32,149 nt of DNA, taken from Bacteriovoracaceae bacterium (lineage in GTDB: Bacteria > Bdellovibrionota > Bacteriovoracia > Bacteriovoracales > Bacteriovoracaceae). This document shows positions 6,729 to 15,634 of this stretch, piece after piece (the first letter of the stretch is position 1; each line of letters starts with the position of its first letter). The notes beneath the pieces are model-generated. The model was not told where the DNA came from. It searched no databases and saw only the letters and a list, made by a program, of their open reading frames with translations. A program made the translations under genes and the position numbers. The DNA lies in assembly GCA_017858255.1 (NCBI GenBank), contig JAFMBV010000036.1:1-32149 (forward strand), read 5' to 3'.

Positions 6729-8939
6729 TTAGAAAACCCCCTTCACACCAAAGGTTGGAAGAATTGGAAGACCATCGTCTTCCACTGAAGTTGAATAATC
6801 GAAGGCATAGTCGAGGCCTTCTCCATTACTGCGATTAAGAACGTTTTGAATATCCACATACCAAGAAAGAATCCACGTATCATAAACTGTCTTTCGCTCA
6901 ACTCTTAGATCAAGTTGTTGAAACGAAGACACTCGCTCCGAGAAAAAGCGCCCGCGAATAGGAATATAGACATCATTATTACTATCAAAAACTCCTTGAG
7001 TGACAGGAGTGTAGGGATTACCCGTCACGTAACGAAAGCGACCGGAGAAACTCCAGCGATCAAGATCGTAAGCACCAATGAGATTAAAATTATGGGTTTG
7101 ATCAAATTGCGCCGGAAATTCACCCTGTCCTGGAATTGTTCTTCGGCTATCAAGGTAGGTGTAAACCAACTGACCACTCCATGGGCCTTTTGAATAATTG
7201 GCCTGCACTTCCATCCCAAAGATCTTACCTGTTCCTGAGTTAAGGTAAATGGAGTTGGAATCTGGAATCACAAGATCATCGAGGTCTTTGTAAAAGAAAT
7301 TATTAACAACACTTAAGCGCCCTTGCCCTTCTTTAAGAAAGTCTTTCTCCCAACCCAGAGTATAGTGAGTCGAGCGCGGGGAAGTAATATTAGGATTACC
7401 ATACTCAGCACTGACTTCTTGCGGCTCCGGGGGTTGCGCATAAAGTCCTGCAGAAAGGTTCAACTTAAGTTTGGGTGACCATTGATAGATAACTTGCGTG
7501 CGCGGTTGAGCGATAAACTCTTTAGTGTCGGAAAAATAATCAAAGCGCATATTGGGACTAACAGTCAGTTTATCTGTTGCTTGGTAATTGTAACGCCAAT
7601 AAGGGCCGATGTTGATGTCGGTGCCTTCAATATTAAAACGGCGCTCTTCTCCAGAAGAGAAAGGGTTATCAACGCCACCTTGATTAAAGCGCGAGGGAAG
7701 ACTTAGAGAGACGCGTGCCTTATCAATTTCATTATCAAGGCCCACAAAGAGTTTGTGCTTTTTATCAAACTCATGAACAAGTTCCGAGCGGTGGGTAATC
7801 ACATCACGATCAAGATCAAAAAATTGAGCACCGACATTAAAGAAAATCTTATCCTGGCCAATGGCGAGGGAGTGAGTGGTGGTGGTCCTAGGACCTAGTT
7901 TACCTGTTAGCCTTGGAATAAAGCGAAAGAACTCTGTGGTGTTGGCCAGACCTCCTCGTAGAGCGGGATCATCACCAAAAGCTCGTTGGACGAAAAACTC
8001 AATCTCATCGCGGCTATAAACGAAAGTATTGTCGTAGGTCCAAGTATTTGAGAGCTCCTTTCTATAAAGAGCAGTGATATCACCGTAAACGGGAGCGGAG
8101 TCGATATTAATATCTTCTTCTTCCTCAGTAGCAAGCTTTAACACCTGGCCGATATAGGAATAGCGACCAGAAATTAAGAAAGAACGCTTATCATCAATGG
8201 GACCTTCCGAGACGGCTCCAGCATTGAGGATGTCGACATAAACTGTATTTGTGATCTTATCGTTTCGAGGGGCTTTGGTTTCAAGGTTAATAATACCGCC
8301 AATGGCGCGCGAGTATTCAGGGCCATAACCACTAGGTCTTAACTCAACTCGATCAACTGCTTGAGGGGCGACAACAGAGGCGAGGCCTCCAAAGTGAAAG
8401 ATGATAGGCACAAGGTGGCCATTAATAAGGTAGCCGGTATCATCGGGAGCTGCTCCTTGAACAACCACCTGAGCTCCCGGACCTGACTGGGCAACACCAG
8501 GTAAGTTTTGAGCCGCCCGTACGGGATCACCTCCAAAGCTTCCCGGCATGTTGATAAAGTCCTCTTGCTTGAGGGACTTCATTTGGGCGTCTCTCTTGGG
8601 TGCCTTTGTAGTGATGGTCGTCACAAAGTCGGAGTAGCGAATTTTTTCAAGATAGAGCTTTACCTCGGCAGTCTTGCAATCGATCTCTTCTTCAAGTTTC
8701 TTGTAACCGGTAAGATTAACAATGATCTTACAGGTGTTCTCACTCGTAACAACTGGTCCAAAAGAAAAGCTCCCATCATCTCCTGTAACCGTTTTGGCCT
8801 TCAGGGGCAACAAAAAGACATTTGTGCCCTTAAGAGGAGTCTTTGTTCCTCTCTCCACCAAAAACCCTTCAAGGGCCATGGCTTCACACATTAACAGAAA
8901 CGTCAGCACTATCTTTTTTACCTTTATCTTTATCTTCAT
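6729..8939 (-). CDS. TonB-dependent outer-membrane receptor with CarboxypepD-like N-domain
   Basis: This 736-residue receptor imports a substrate across the outer membrane with energy from TonB. It has a signal peptide (1-22, ending AMA), then a carboxypeptidase-regulatory-like beta domain (about 24-100, GTNVFLLPL..GDDGSFSFGPV). A possible TonB box follows (DFVTTITT, about 104). The plug domain (about 120-235) includes GDPVRAAQNLPGV and PSGYGPEYSRAIGGIINLET. The beta-barrel runs to a C-terminal Phe (GVKGVF), the usual outer-membrane assembly signal. The substrate cannot be read from sequence. It starts 3 bp after the tonB stop codon and is followed immediately by the lipoprotein gene. Confidence 0.9.
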   Translation of the reverse strand: MKIKIKVKKIVLTFLLMCEAMALEGFLVERGTKTPLKGTNVFLLPLKAKTVTGDDGSFSFGPVVTSENTCKIIVNLTGYKKLEEEIDCKTAEVKLYLEKIRYSDFVTTITTKAPKRDAQMKSLKQEDFINMPGSFGGDPVRAAQNLPGVAQSGPGAQVVVQGAAPDDTGYLINGHLVPIIFHFGGLASVVAPQAVDRVELRPSGYGPEYSRAIGGIINLETKAPRNDKITNTVYVDILNAGAVSEGPIDDKRSFLISGRYSYIGQVLKLATEEEEDINIDSAPVYGDITALYRKELSNTWTYDNTFVYSRDEIEFFVQRAFGDDPALRGGLANTTEFFRFIPRLTGKLGPRTTTTHSLAIGQDKIFFNVGAQFFDLDRDVITHRSELVHEFDKKHKLFVGLDNEIDKARVSLSLPSRFNQGGVDNPFSSGEERRFNIEGTDINIGPYWRYNYQATDKLTVSPNMRFDYFSDTKEFIAQPRTQVIYQWSPKLKLNLSAGLYAQPPEPQEVSAEYGNPNITSPRSTHYTLGWEKDFLKEGQGRLSVVNNFFYKDLDDLVIPDSNSIYLNSGTGKIFGMEVQANYSKGPWSGQLVYTYLDSRRTIPGQGEFPAQFDQTHNFNLIGAYDLDRWSFSGRFRYVTGNPYTPVTQGVFDSNNDVYIPIRGRFFSERVSSFQQLDLRVERKTVYDTWILSWYVDIQNVLNRSNGEGLDYAFDYSTSVEDDGLPILPTFGVKGVF

Positions 8940-8942
8940 CGG

Positions 8943-9608
8943 CTAGATCTCCAGCACAAAGCGCAGGGTATAACGAATTCTCACAGCAACATTTTTGCCT
9001 TCCATCGTCGCAGGTTTAAATTTAAATTTCTTCATGGCAGCGACTGCTGGCGCCCTAAAGATCGCCTCTCCTTCAAGAACCTTTACCTGACGTACGACGC
9101 CTTTTCCATCAACTAAAACACTCAGAACTACACTGCCCTCTATTCTGTCGGCCTTCGCCTCCTCAGGATACTGAGGTCTTACTTCAGCGAGGACTTGGGG
9201 CATCTGAGACACGAGGTACTCTTCTGTTGGAGTCGGCAGGGCATCCACATCGTCTTTATTGAGGACTTTTTCATCTACTTCTTTTGCCAGCGTATTACCT
9301 TTTTTAAAGTTGATTCCAGACTTGGCGTCACTTGTGTTCGAGTTTCGAGAAGCACCGTAAACTTGTCTGACTGGTTTTTTCGTTTTCGCCGGTTTTGTCT
9401 TAGGAGTGTTGATCGATTTGACGACAACCGGTTTCTTCTTATCAATTTCTTTTAGAGGGGCAGGATTATCGGGCACACTTAACTCGATGGGAACTTCCAG
9501 AATTTCTCTCTTTTGAGAAAAAGATAAATTGGAGAGCCAAACACTTGCTAAAAAGAGTAAGGCCAGCCCTGCGTGAATACTTAGAGATTGGCCCCAGCTC
9601 GCTGTCAC
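8943..9608 (-). CDS. tonB: TonB-family energy transducer
   Basis: This 221-residue protein links the inner-membrane ExbB/ExbD motor to the receptor. One N-terminal membrane anchor (about 9-28) is followed by a Lys/Pro-rich spacer (about 50-85) and a C-terminal TonB domain (about 140-221: EVRPQYPEEAKADRIEGSV, FRAPAVAAMKKFKFKPA). It starts at GTG (9606-9608), which overlaps the exbD stop (GTGA, 9605-9608), so translation is coupled. The dedicated receptor directly downstream suggests a private TonB for that receptor. Confidence 0.9.
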   Translation of the reverse strand: MTASWGQSLSIHAGLALLFLASVWLSNLSFSQKREILEVPIELSVPDNPAPLKEIDKKKPVVVKSINTPKTKPAKTKKPVRQVYGASRNSNTSDAKSGINFKKGNTLAKEVDEKVLNKDDVDALPTPTEEYLVSQMPQVLAEVRPQYPEEAKADRIEGSVVLSVLVDGKGVVRQVKVLEGEAIFRAPAVAAMKKFKFKPATMEGKNVAVRIRYTLRFVLEI

Positions 9609-10054
9609 TCGCTTAAATCCTTTTCGTCTTGACTACTTTCTTTATTGACCCGTTCGACCTGCAAAGCAAAGCGGTTGAGCTTATTTTGTTTAAGAAGATC
9701 AATAAAGCGCACCAGCTCCCCGTGGCGTGAATCCACATCGGCCATAATCATAAAACGTGTTTCTGGGTTATAGCTGGCAAGAGCTTCTCGTAGTGTCTCT
9801 TGGGTTTGAATTTTTCCATTGAGAAGAACCTGGCCAGACTTAGTGATCGCCACACCAACTTGCTCACCTTCTCCTGCAAGATCTGAAGTTAAGGTCTTTG
9901 GAAGATTTACCTTGAGACTCTCTTTCATCATGGCAGGCGCCGTTACCATAAAGATAACTAGCAACACCAAAACCACATCAACAAAGGGTGTGATATTTAT
10001 TTCGGTGATATCTTCATCATCAAAGCCATCACCATCATTGAGCTGAGCCGCCAT
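9605..10054 (-). CDS. exbD: ExbD-family proton-channel subunit
   Basis: This 149-residue protein has one membrane helix (about 22-42) carrying the essential acidic residue, Asp26 in INITPFVDVVLVLLVIFMV. A periplasmic domain follows. Together with ExbB it forms the proton-driven motor that energises TonB. The gene sits 2 bp after exbB and overlaps tonB by 4 bp. The extra acidic N-terminus (DGDGFDDED) precedes the helix. TolR is the main alternative, but the tonB and receptor context favours ExbD. Confidence 0.9.
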   Translation of the reverse strand: MAAQLNDGDGFDDEDITEINITPFVDVVLVLLVIFMVTAPAMMKESLKVNLPKTLTSDLAGEGEQVGVAITKSGQVLLNGKIQTQETLREALASYNPETRFMIMADVDSRHGELVRFIDLLKQNKLNRFALQVERVNKESSQDEKDLSE

Positions 10055-10056
10055 AC

Positions 10057-10674
10057 CTAGGTCTCCTTGCGATAAATGAGGTAGGAGTCCTTAAGAGTAA
10101 CGAGCTGTTCAGTTAGGCCTTTAACCTTTCTGTTGAAGTAGTTAAAAGCAATGACGGCCGGAATGGCAACGATAAGTCCGACGGCCGTTAAGATGAGAGC
10201 TTCCGCAAGGGAGAGCATCACGGCGTTAGTACCGCCACCATCTTCAGAGAGTTTGCCAAAACTGACAATTATTCCCATGACAGTTCCGAGGAGTCCAATA
10301 AAGGGAGTAGTTGAACCGAGAGTCCCTAAAACCGGCAGACCTTGTTGGGCCTGATTACGAAATCTCTGGAGAAAAATTTTAAAGATTTGGTCGCGATCGT
10401 CTCTTTCTTTAATCGTTGTGATCTCACCTAGGGAATCAGAAAAGGCGGGGTTTAATTTCTTCACTTCCTTTTCAAAGTCTTGCTTCTTTCCAGACCTTAG
10501 TAAAGATAGTAAATCTTCCATGGGCACAATGTTGGATTTAAAAAAGCGCCTGCGCTCAAGCATGATCTGAACAGACCAAATAGAGAGACCAATAAGACCA
10601 ACAAGAATGACTCTTGCCATCCATTCAAAAATTAAAATCACGCCGTACTCCATGGAAAATAATGTAGCGCTCAT
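10057..10674 (-). CDS. exbB: ExbB-family (MotA/TolQ/ExbB) motor subunit
   Basis: This 205-residue protein has three membrane segments, at about 13-37, 113-137 and 150-178, with the family's cytoplasmic loop between the first two. The conserved block GTLGSTTPFIGLLGTVMGII in segment two and the AEALILTAVGLIVAIPAVIAF stretch (by position 155-175) in segment three are typical. It forms a pentamer around ExbD. It is the first gene of the five-gene operon. A GGA before ATG 10674 provides a modest ribosome-binding site. Confidence 0.9.
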   Translation of the reverse strand: MSATLFSMEYGVILIFEWMARVILVGLIGLSIWSVQIMLERRRFFKSNIVPMEDLLSLLRSGKKQDFEKEVKKLNPAFSDSLGEITTIKERDDRDQIFKIFLQRFRNQAQQGLPVLGTLGSTTPFIGLLGTVMGIIVSFGKLSEDGGGTNAVMLSLAEALILTAVGLIVAIPAVIAFNYFNRKVKGLTEQLVTLKDSYLIYRKET

Positions 10675-10809
10675 TAAAATCCATAATTTAGCATTTGAAA
10701 AGAGGTGCGAAGCGTTAGTCTAAGTAAAAACCAAAACTAGATACATTTTGGACAAGGATGTTCATGAAGTTATTTTCAAATATATAAAACCAAACCGCAA
10801 TCAAGCCTA

Positions 10810-10834
10810 AGGTGCCAAACTCAACCTGGCACCT
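10810..10834 (+). repeat. Third copy of the AGGTGCCA/TGGCACCT hairpin repeat
   Basis: A perfect 8-bp stem surrounds the loop AACTCAACC. A 29-bp stretch (10812-10840) is identical to 5855-5883. Like that copy, it lies 7-8 bp beyond the stop codon of a minus-strand gene. It has no clear U-tract, so its use as a terminator is possible but unproven. Confidence 0.75.
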
Positions 10835-10841
10835 AATGGTA

Positions 10842-11987
10842 TCAATGCTCTTTAAAGCGCTTTAAAGAAAACATAATACTTGGGAAAATACTTGTTAAAA
10901 TTGTATAGATAATAAGAGCGTAGGAATATTCATACGGGATAAGCTTACGCTCAATAAGGATGCCAGAGATAACAAGCCCAAAGATAAGAGTGGGCATTAA
11001 AGAGAAAGACACTTTATACGTGTTCTCAATAATCTCTTTCATAAAAAAAGTCAGACTAGACTTAATCAATAATATTCTTATTGGAATGAAAATAACAAAC
11101 AGGGTGATGGCATAGAGAAAAGCATTTAAGCTTAAAAGAGAGAGGTCAATCTTTGTCCCTGCATAAAAGAAATAAAAGGGAAGAAAGACATTAAAGAAAC
11201 TAGAGAGCGAGCGAAAGAGGGCATCTTCACCATCTTTAAAAATACTTTTCTTAAACTGAGAGCCAATAATCCCCACGATAAACGCCCCTATTAAGTAATA
11301 GGCGCCAAGTTCTTTTGAGACAACACCAGAGATAAGGGAGAGTGCCACGAGAAATGGGATCTCAGAGTTTGGTGCATAGGGGGAGATAAACTTGAAAAAA
11401 AGTCTAAAGATTTTAGGCAAAAAGATAAATAATCCAATAAAAAAGAGAGACGAGAAAATCATGTTTTTAGGCTCGGCCCACTGTAGAGCGATAAACATTA
11501 AGAGAATAGAGACGATTTCCTTACTTATGGCCTTAGATTTAATCCAATATTCATGATCCTCATTAACGTTGAAAGAGTGGAGAGAATTTAAAATAAAACC
11601 CGCCGATGGTGTAAGTATACCAAGAGAAAAGATAAGTGCGACCTGCCATGACCAATCAAAAAGGGAGTGGAGGGAAAAGGCGACAATAGAGAGCGCCATT
11701 GTATATTTGCTGAGGTATTTAAATAGGTAGCCCTTGTCCTCTTTAAGTTCAGAAGTCTCTACCTCAAGGCCAGCAAAGAGAAAAAGTGATGTAATACCAA
11801 TTTGGGAGAGAAACCTGAAGATTGGCTCACCAGAGATCGTTGGGTCGAGCTTACTGAGAGCAATACCTATTATCAGCGCCGTAATGCCGGAAGGAACTTT
11901 TAACCTTTGGACGACTTTAGGAAGAATTAAGACAGTAATAAAAATGGCAAGATACTCTAAATCAGAGGTAATATTAATCGAAGGCAT
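10842..11987 (-). CDS. Cation/proton antiporter, CPA2 (Kef/NapA-like) type
   Basis: This 381-residue inner-membrane protein has about a dozen hydrophobic segments throughout. The first segments (VVQRLKVPSGITALIIGIAL, then FLSQIGITSLFLFAGLEVE) carry the CPA2 pattern in which a short Pro-broken helix is followed by the LFLFAGLE block. Residues about 150-160 and 210-240 would form the core helices that exchange Na+ or K+ for H+. There is no C-terminal nucleotide-binding (RCK) domain, so it is shorter than Kef proteins. It has a strong AGGGAG ribosome-binding site and stands alone, with a hairpin repeat at its 3' end. The ion cannot be told from sequence. Confidence 0.85.
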   Translation of the reverse strand: MPSINITSDLEYLAIFITVLILPKVVQRLKVPSGITALIIGIALSKLDPTISGEPIFRFLSQIGITSLFLFAGLEVETSELKEDKGYLFKYLSKYTMALSIVAFSLHSLFDWSWQVALIFSLGILTPSAGFILNSLHSFNVNEDHEYWIKSKAISKEIVSILLMFIALQWAEPKNMIFSSLFFIGLFIFLPKIFRLFFKFISPYAPNSEIPFLVALSLISGVVSKELGAYYLIGAFIVGIIGSQFKKSIFKDGEDALFRSLSSFFNVFLPFYFFYAGTKIDLSLLSLNAFLYAITLFVIFIPIRILLIKSSLTFFMKEIIENTYKVSFSLMPTLIFGLVISGILIERKLIPYEYSYALIIYTILTSIFPSIMFSLKRFKEH

Positions 11988-12095
11988 GCTTTTTCTCCCT
12001 ATTCCTCTTTTGATTTTAGACTAAATTTTTTATTTTAAAAGAAGATAAGTGCAGATATTTCGTAACCTGCACTTTGGAAAATAATTAAAGAACGA

Positions 12096-12938
12096 TTAAG
12101 AAGCATTAATAGTATTACGTACCATTTGAACTAAGAAGGAAGCATTTACCAAATGGTATTTTTCCTTTTTTATAGAACCGAGAATATCTTCAAAGCAATA
12201 CTCTCTCTTATCAAAGACGACAACGATACTTGTGTCTCCCGCCTTCAAGAAGTTTGACTGACCATACTCGGTATACCTTGTCGCTCCAATACTTATAATA
12301 CATTGCTCAGGATAAATAGATTCTGCTAAGTATTGCGACATATCTTCTGCTGGGCCTATATTACTTTGGTTATTTAAGCGATCGATAATCCAATCTAAGA
12401 GTTTTTCGTTGTTATAGCTATAACTAGCGACATCACTTGTTTCTCCATATTGGTGAATTTCATTATTTGATTTATGAAAACTACAAATGCAATAGTGATT
12501 AAGTTCACTATCTTTAGAAAAGGAATTAATTTCTATAAGCTGGTCAGAAAAGCCTTTTGAAGATTTTCCCCAATTTTTTTTGTGGCTAATCTTTTGAGCA
12601 TCTGGTCTTCTAATAGAGCAATCATTATAGGCGCCAAAACTAATTGGTTTAAGCTCTAAAACTTTATTTTCTTTATAAGTAATATTACAAATCAGAGCTA
12701 CTTCTGGCTCAATTTGAACGTCGTAGGGACTGTCGGGAAGAATAATATCTGAGCTTGATATAGGATACGTACTCAAGAAACTATCTCTTAAGTTAGGAAA
12801 GTAGAAAGGGAAAATGGCCTTAGGTTGAGTTTCTTCTTTAACTTCAATTGCTTTGAAATCACTCGCTTCATTTGCCTGTTCGAGATGACCGGTAAAGTTT
12901 CCTGCAACGCCTATACCGAAGTAATTCTCATATTTCAT
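12096..12938 (-). CDS. DUF5718-like protein, 280 aa
   Basis: The opening GIGVAGNFTGHLEQA (residues 8-22) followed by FKAIEVKEE..PKAIFPFYFPN is, from memory, characteristic of a conserved bacterial family annotated DUF5718. A central EPEVALICNITY (about 77-88) recalls the metal-binding strand of fumarylacetoacetate-hydrolase-like enzymes, but that resemblance is weak. The function is unknown. It is predicted cytoplasmic, with no signal peptide. An AGGAA precedes the ATG at 12938. It sits alone between the antiporter and the acyl-ACP desaturase. Confidence 0.6.
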   Translation of the reverse strand: MKYENYFGIGVAGNFTGHLEQANEASDFKAIEVKEETQPKAIFPFYFPNLRDSFLSTYPISSSDIILPDSPYDVQIEPEVALICNITYKENKVLELKPISFGAYNDCSIRRPDAQKISHKKNWGKSSKGFSDQLIEINSFSKDSELNHYCICSFHKSNNEIHQYGETSDVASYSYNNEKLLDWIIDRLNNQSNIGPAEDMSQYLAESIYPEQCIISIGATRYTEYGQSNFLKAGDTSIVVVFDKREYCFEDILGSIKKEKYHLVNASFLVQMVRNTINAS

Positions 12939-13169
12939 ATATATTCCTAATTATAAAAGTGACTTTTTTAACATAATAAAAGCTTTATGCCCCACTCAAC
13001 TGTAGACCTCCCTGTTCTGTTGATGTGAATCAATAGAATTTATGGTAAAAAAGACGCAAAGGTAGTTGTTAGATTCGATGCGCATTGAAGGTTTTATAGT
13101 TCTTTTACAATTGGGCCGATGATATTTGGTTTTCCATGATCTAGAATGGCGTTTGCTAAGGAGAGCATT

Positions 13170-14213
13170 ATGAAGGCCACACAAAAAGAAGTCCTCTTTT
13201 CAGAGAAAATGCTCGCAGTAGTTTCTCAAAAATACGAAGCTGCCAAAGAGCCCAAAGAAACTTGGGCTCCTACTGACTTCCTTCCCAATTTCGCTTCTAG
13301 CACCTGGCAAGAAGAGGTTAAAGAGCTCCAAGACAATTCAAGGAATTTATCTGATCCATTTTTTATGGCATTGGCCGGAAATATGATCACCGAAGAAGGC
13401 CTGCCAACTTTTCTTACTTGGATTAATCAAAACGATCATATCGCAGACCGCAGTGGTGTAGATGATCATGCCTGGGCGAAATGGGCGAGAGCTTGGACAG
13501 CAGAAGAAAATAAGCATGGGGATATCTTACACAAATACCTTTATCTCTCCGGTCGAGTTGATATGAGGACCATTGAAATCACAATTGGAGAGTTTATAAG
13601 AAATGGATTTACAACAAAATCCTTAAATGACCCTTATCGGGGAATTATTTTTACCTCTTTTCAGGAGAGAGGAACTCGAATCTCTCACTCTAGGCTAGGA
13701 TTTGAAGCTAAAAAAGCTGGAGATGAATCTCTCGGAAAGATTTGTCAGGTTGTCGCAGCTGATGAAGGTAGACACGAAGCCGTTTATCAATCCTTCGTAC
13801 AAGAGGTTTTCAACCAAGACCCAAGTCAAATGATGCTAGCGTTTACTGAGACGATAAAAACGGGAATAACAATGCCCTTGAGCGCAGCTGGAAAAGATAC
13901 TTTTGAATTCTTTTCTAAAGTTACAGAGGCCTTAGGTATGTACACTTATGGTGATTACATCGAAATTTTAGAATTTCTTTTAAAAAGATGGAATATAGAT
14001 AAATTAGAGGGACTCGACGACACAGCTGAAAAAGCTCGAGATTATATGTGTCTTCTTCCAGAAAGGTTAAAGAAAATTGCTTCAAGAAAAAAACCATGGC
14101 TTTTAGAAAATATTAAAGAACCACTTCTTTGGGTAAATCAAGAAGACAGTTTGGTTTCTCACCTTCAGACTAAAAGAGGCCAATTAGAATCGTTGCAACT
14201 TGATCAAGTTTGA
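13170..14213 (+). CDS. Soluble acyl-ACP desaturase (di-iron)
   Basis: This enzyme inserts a double bond into acyl chains still bound to acyl carrier protein, using a di-iron centre in a helical bundle. The two ligand motifs of the stearoyl-ACP desaturase family are intact: EENKHG (starting E112) and DEGRHE (D198-E203). A third ligand-bearing helix (ITEEGLPTF, about 75-83) is also seen. ATG 13170 is chosen because AAGGAG (13158-13163) precedes it by 6 nt. The in-frame ATG at 13146 has no such site. The resulting 347 residues match the family length. It probably needs ferredoxin, which is not encoded nearby. A membrane desaturase lies 1.4 kb away on the other strand. Confidence 0.9.
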   Translation: MKATQKEVLFSEKMLAVVSQKYEAAKEPKETWAPTDFLPNFASSTWQEEVKELQDNSRNLSDPFFMALAGNMITEEGLPTFLTWINQNDHIADRSGVDDHAWAKWARAWTAEENKHGDILHKYLYLSGRVDMRTIEITIGEFIRNGFTTKSLNDPYRGIIFTSFQERGTRISHSRLGFEAKKAGDESLGKICQVVAADEGRHEAVYQSFVQEVFNQDPSQMMLAFTETIKTGITMPLSAAGKDTFEFFSKVTEALGMYTYGDYIEILEFLLKRWNIDKLEGLDDTAEKARDYMCLLPERLKKIASRKKPWLLENIKEPLLWVNQEDSLVSHLQTKRGQLESLQLDQV

Positions 14214-14246
14214 TTAACTCAGCTTCAATCATTTCCAAATTCGTTC

Positions 14247-14277
14247 AAAAAAAGATTATAAAGAGAGGCACTCTTTA
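14247..14277 (-). terminator. Terminator of the arylsulfotransferase-like gene
   Basis: On the minus strand, TAAAGAG, a TGCCT loop and CTCTTTA (stem 14259-14265/14271-14277) overlap the last codons of the gene. They are followed by TAATC and a run of seven T's (14247-14253). This is a weak but standard intrinsic-terminator layout. Confidence 0.5.
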
Positions 14278-15356
14278 CTTATATTGGTTGAAGTGATTTT
14301 TGTTTGAAGGCTTATTGGAGTTTGGTAGGGAACGAATCGATAGGCACCATCGGCTTTTTTATTTGGAAGGTTGATTTTGAAAGACGCCTTCTCTGTAAAG
14401 TCTTTATTTAATATATGAATATAGTCGATTCCTCGATGGGACGGGTTGGCAATCATTGTTATGTATTCATTGTCTCCCTCAAAAAATGATCCATGATAAG
14501 CGCTTGATCTATTAAAGTTAAAAGTCCTCTTTATTAATATTTGGTCATTATCAAAACTTAATATGTGCGCCTTACTTGGCCCATATGGGAGATCAGTTAC
14601 TTTAATATCCTTCTGGGCATTATTATTAAACAAGCTTATATCACCACTTGAGAGTTCTGTGAGGTGGTGCTGACCATGGATAGAAAGTGAGGCAAGATCA
14701 AAGCTTTTGATTACTTTCGTTAACTCTTTATTGAGTAATGCTAAGTGGTCAATATCTCTAAAACTTACCCATATACCAGCTTTCCCTATAGAAAGAGAAT
14801 TCATGTGAAGAAAATCAAATCCTCTCTTTGGTATTTTTTGACCCCTTTTAAGGAAAGGATAGATACTTTTTCGAAGACCATATTTATACCAATTGTAGAC
14901 TTTGAAGTGATCATAACTATTCCAGCGATAAACTTCTTTTCCTGTCTTTATATCAAATCCCAGAACAGAGTTAAGCCTAATGGGGATGGAGGGACCTAGT
15001 AAAAACTTAACCTTTTTCCACAAGTCGCTCCATCCTTCAATCTTGGTTAAGAAATTCCAATGGGGACGGATAAATCTGACCTTATTCTCAATAGAGTAAA
15101 AAATTTCGCCATCAATCACCCAATCATGTGTGAGCCAACTCTTTGGGTCTTTTTGTAAAATAGTTTCTTTACCTTCACCTCTGATGAGATTTTTTCCTAA
15201 TTGCCACCTATAGGCATGTGAGTTGTTAATTAGGGTTTGTCTATATCCATCCCATGCTTTTATAACTTCACCCTTCTTGTTAATTATAAGGGAGAAATTA
15301 ATGACTTCATTATTGGTCTTCTTAGTTTCAAAATCGAAGTTGAAAAAGGGAATCAT
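14256..15356 (-). CDS. Arylsulfotransferase-like beta-propeller protein
   Basis: This 366-residue protein carries the spaced motifs of the Arylsulfotran_2/ASST type: DFLHMNSL (181-188), VSFRDIDHLALLN (197-209), then IHGQHHLTELSSGDISLFNNN (His230-His231 within 227-246). The family fold is a beta-propeller, and its enzymes move sulfuryl groups between phenolic compounds. No signal peptide is present although family members are usually exported. An in-frame TAA directly precedes the ATG at 15356 with no good ribosome-binding site. A lost N-terminus or an internal frameshift is therefore possible. It lies downstream of the membrane desaturase on the same strand, separated by 278 bp. Confidence 0.55.
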   Translation of the reverse strand: MIPFFNFDFETKKTNNEVINFSLIINKKGEVIKAWDGYRQTLINNSHAYRWQLGKNLIRGEGKETILQKDPKSWLTHDWVIDGEIFYSIENKVRFIRPHWNFLTKIEGWSDLWKKVKFLLGPSIPIRLNSVLGFDIKTGKEVYRWNSYDHFKVYNWYKYGLRKSIYPFLKRGQKIPKRGFDFLHMNSLSIGKAGIWVSFRDIDHLALLNKELTKVIKSFDLASLSIHGQHHLTELSSGDISLFNNNAQKDIKVTDLPYGPSKAHILSFDNDQILIKRTFNFNRSSAYHGSFFEGDNEYITMIANPSHRGIDYIHILNKDFTEKASFKINLPNKKADGAYRFVPYQTPISLQTKITSTNISKECLSL

Positions 15357-15634
15357 TTATTTACAGAAGTGGAAGTTGAGCGAGATAGAAGTGTGCTTAT
15401 AAACCTAAATAAGCCTTTTCAAATCAATCATCCATTAAGGGAACTTGCGAATAAGAATATTGAATATTCTCTTAAGGCCCTCAATTCTGATTTTCTTAAT
15501 TTGCACTTAAGTCTTTACCCTTTATTTAAGGGTCACGTTAGACCCTTTCAAACAAAACTCAAGCGTTCTAGAGAACTATTAGACCCTTTTCAAAGAAAGT
15601 TAAGTAACAGAAGTTTGACGTTTAGGGGCTTAAC
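15357..15634 (-). other. Structured leader between desaturase and sulfotransferase-like gene
   Basis: No gene is supported here, though one plus-strand frame stays open across it. The stretch contains ACCCTT/AAGGGT complementary blocks at 15517-15522 and 15528-15533, with further ACCCTT copies at 15542 and 15582. The AAGGGT can therefore pair with any of three partners. TTAGACCCTTTCAAA (from 15538) recurs almost exactly from 15579. Alternative pairings in a transcript leader would suit an attenuation device for the downstream gene. That is an inference. Confidence 0.35.
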
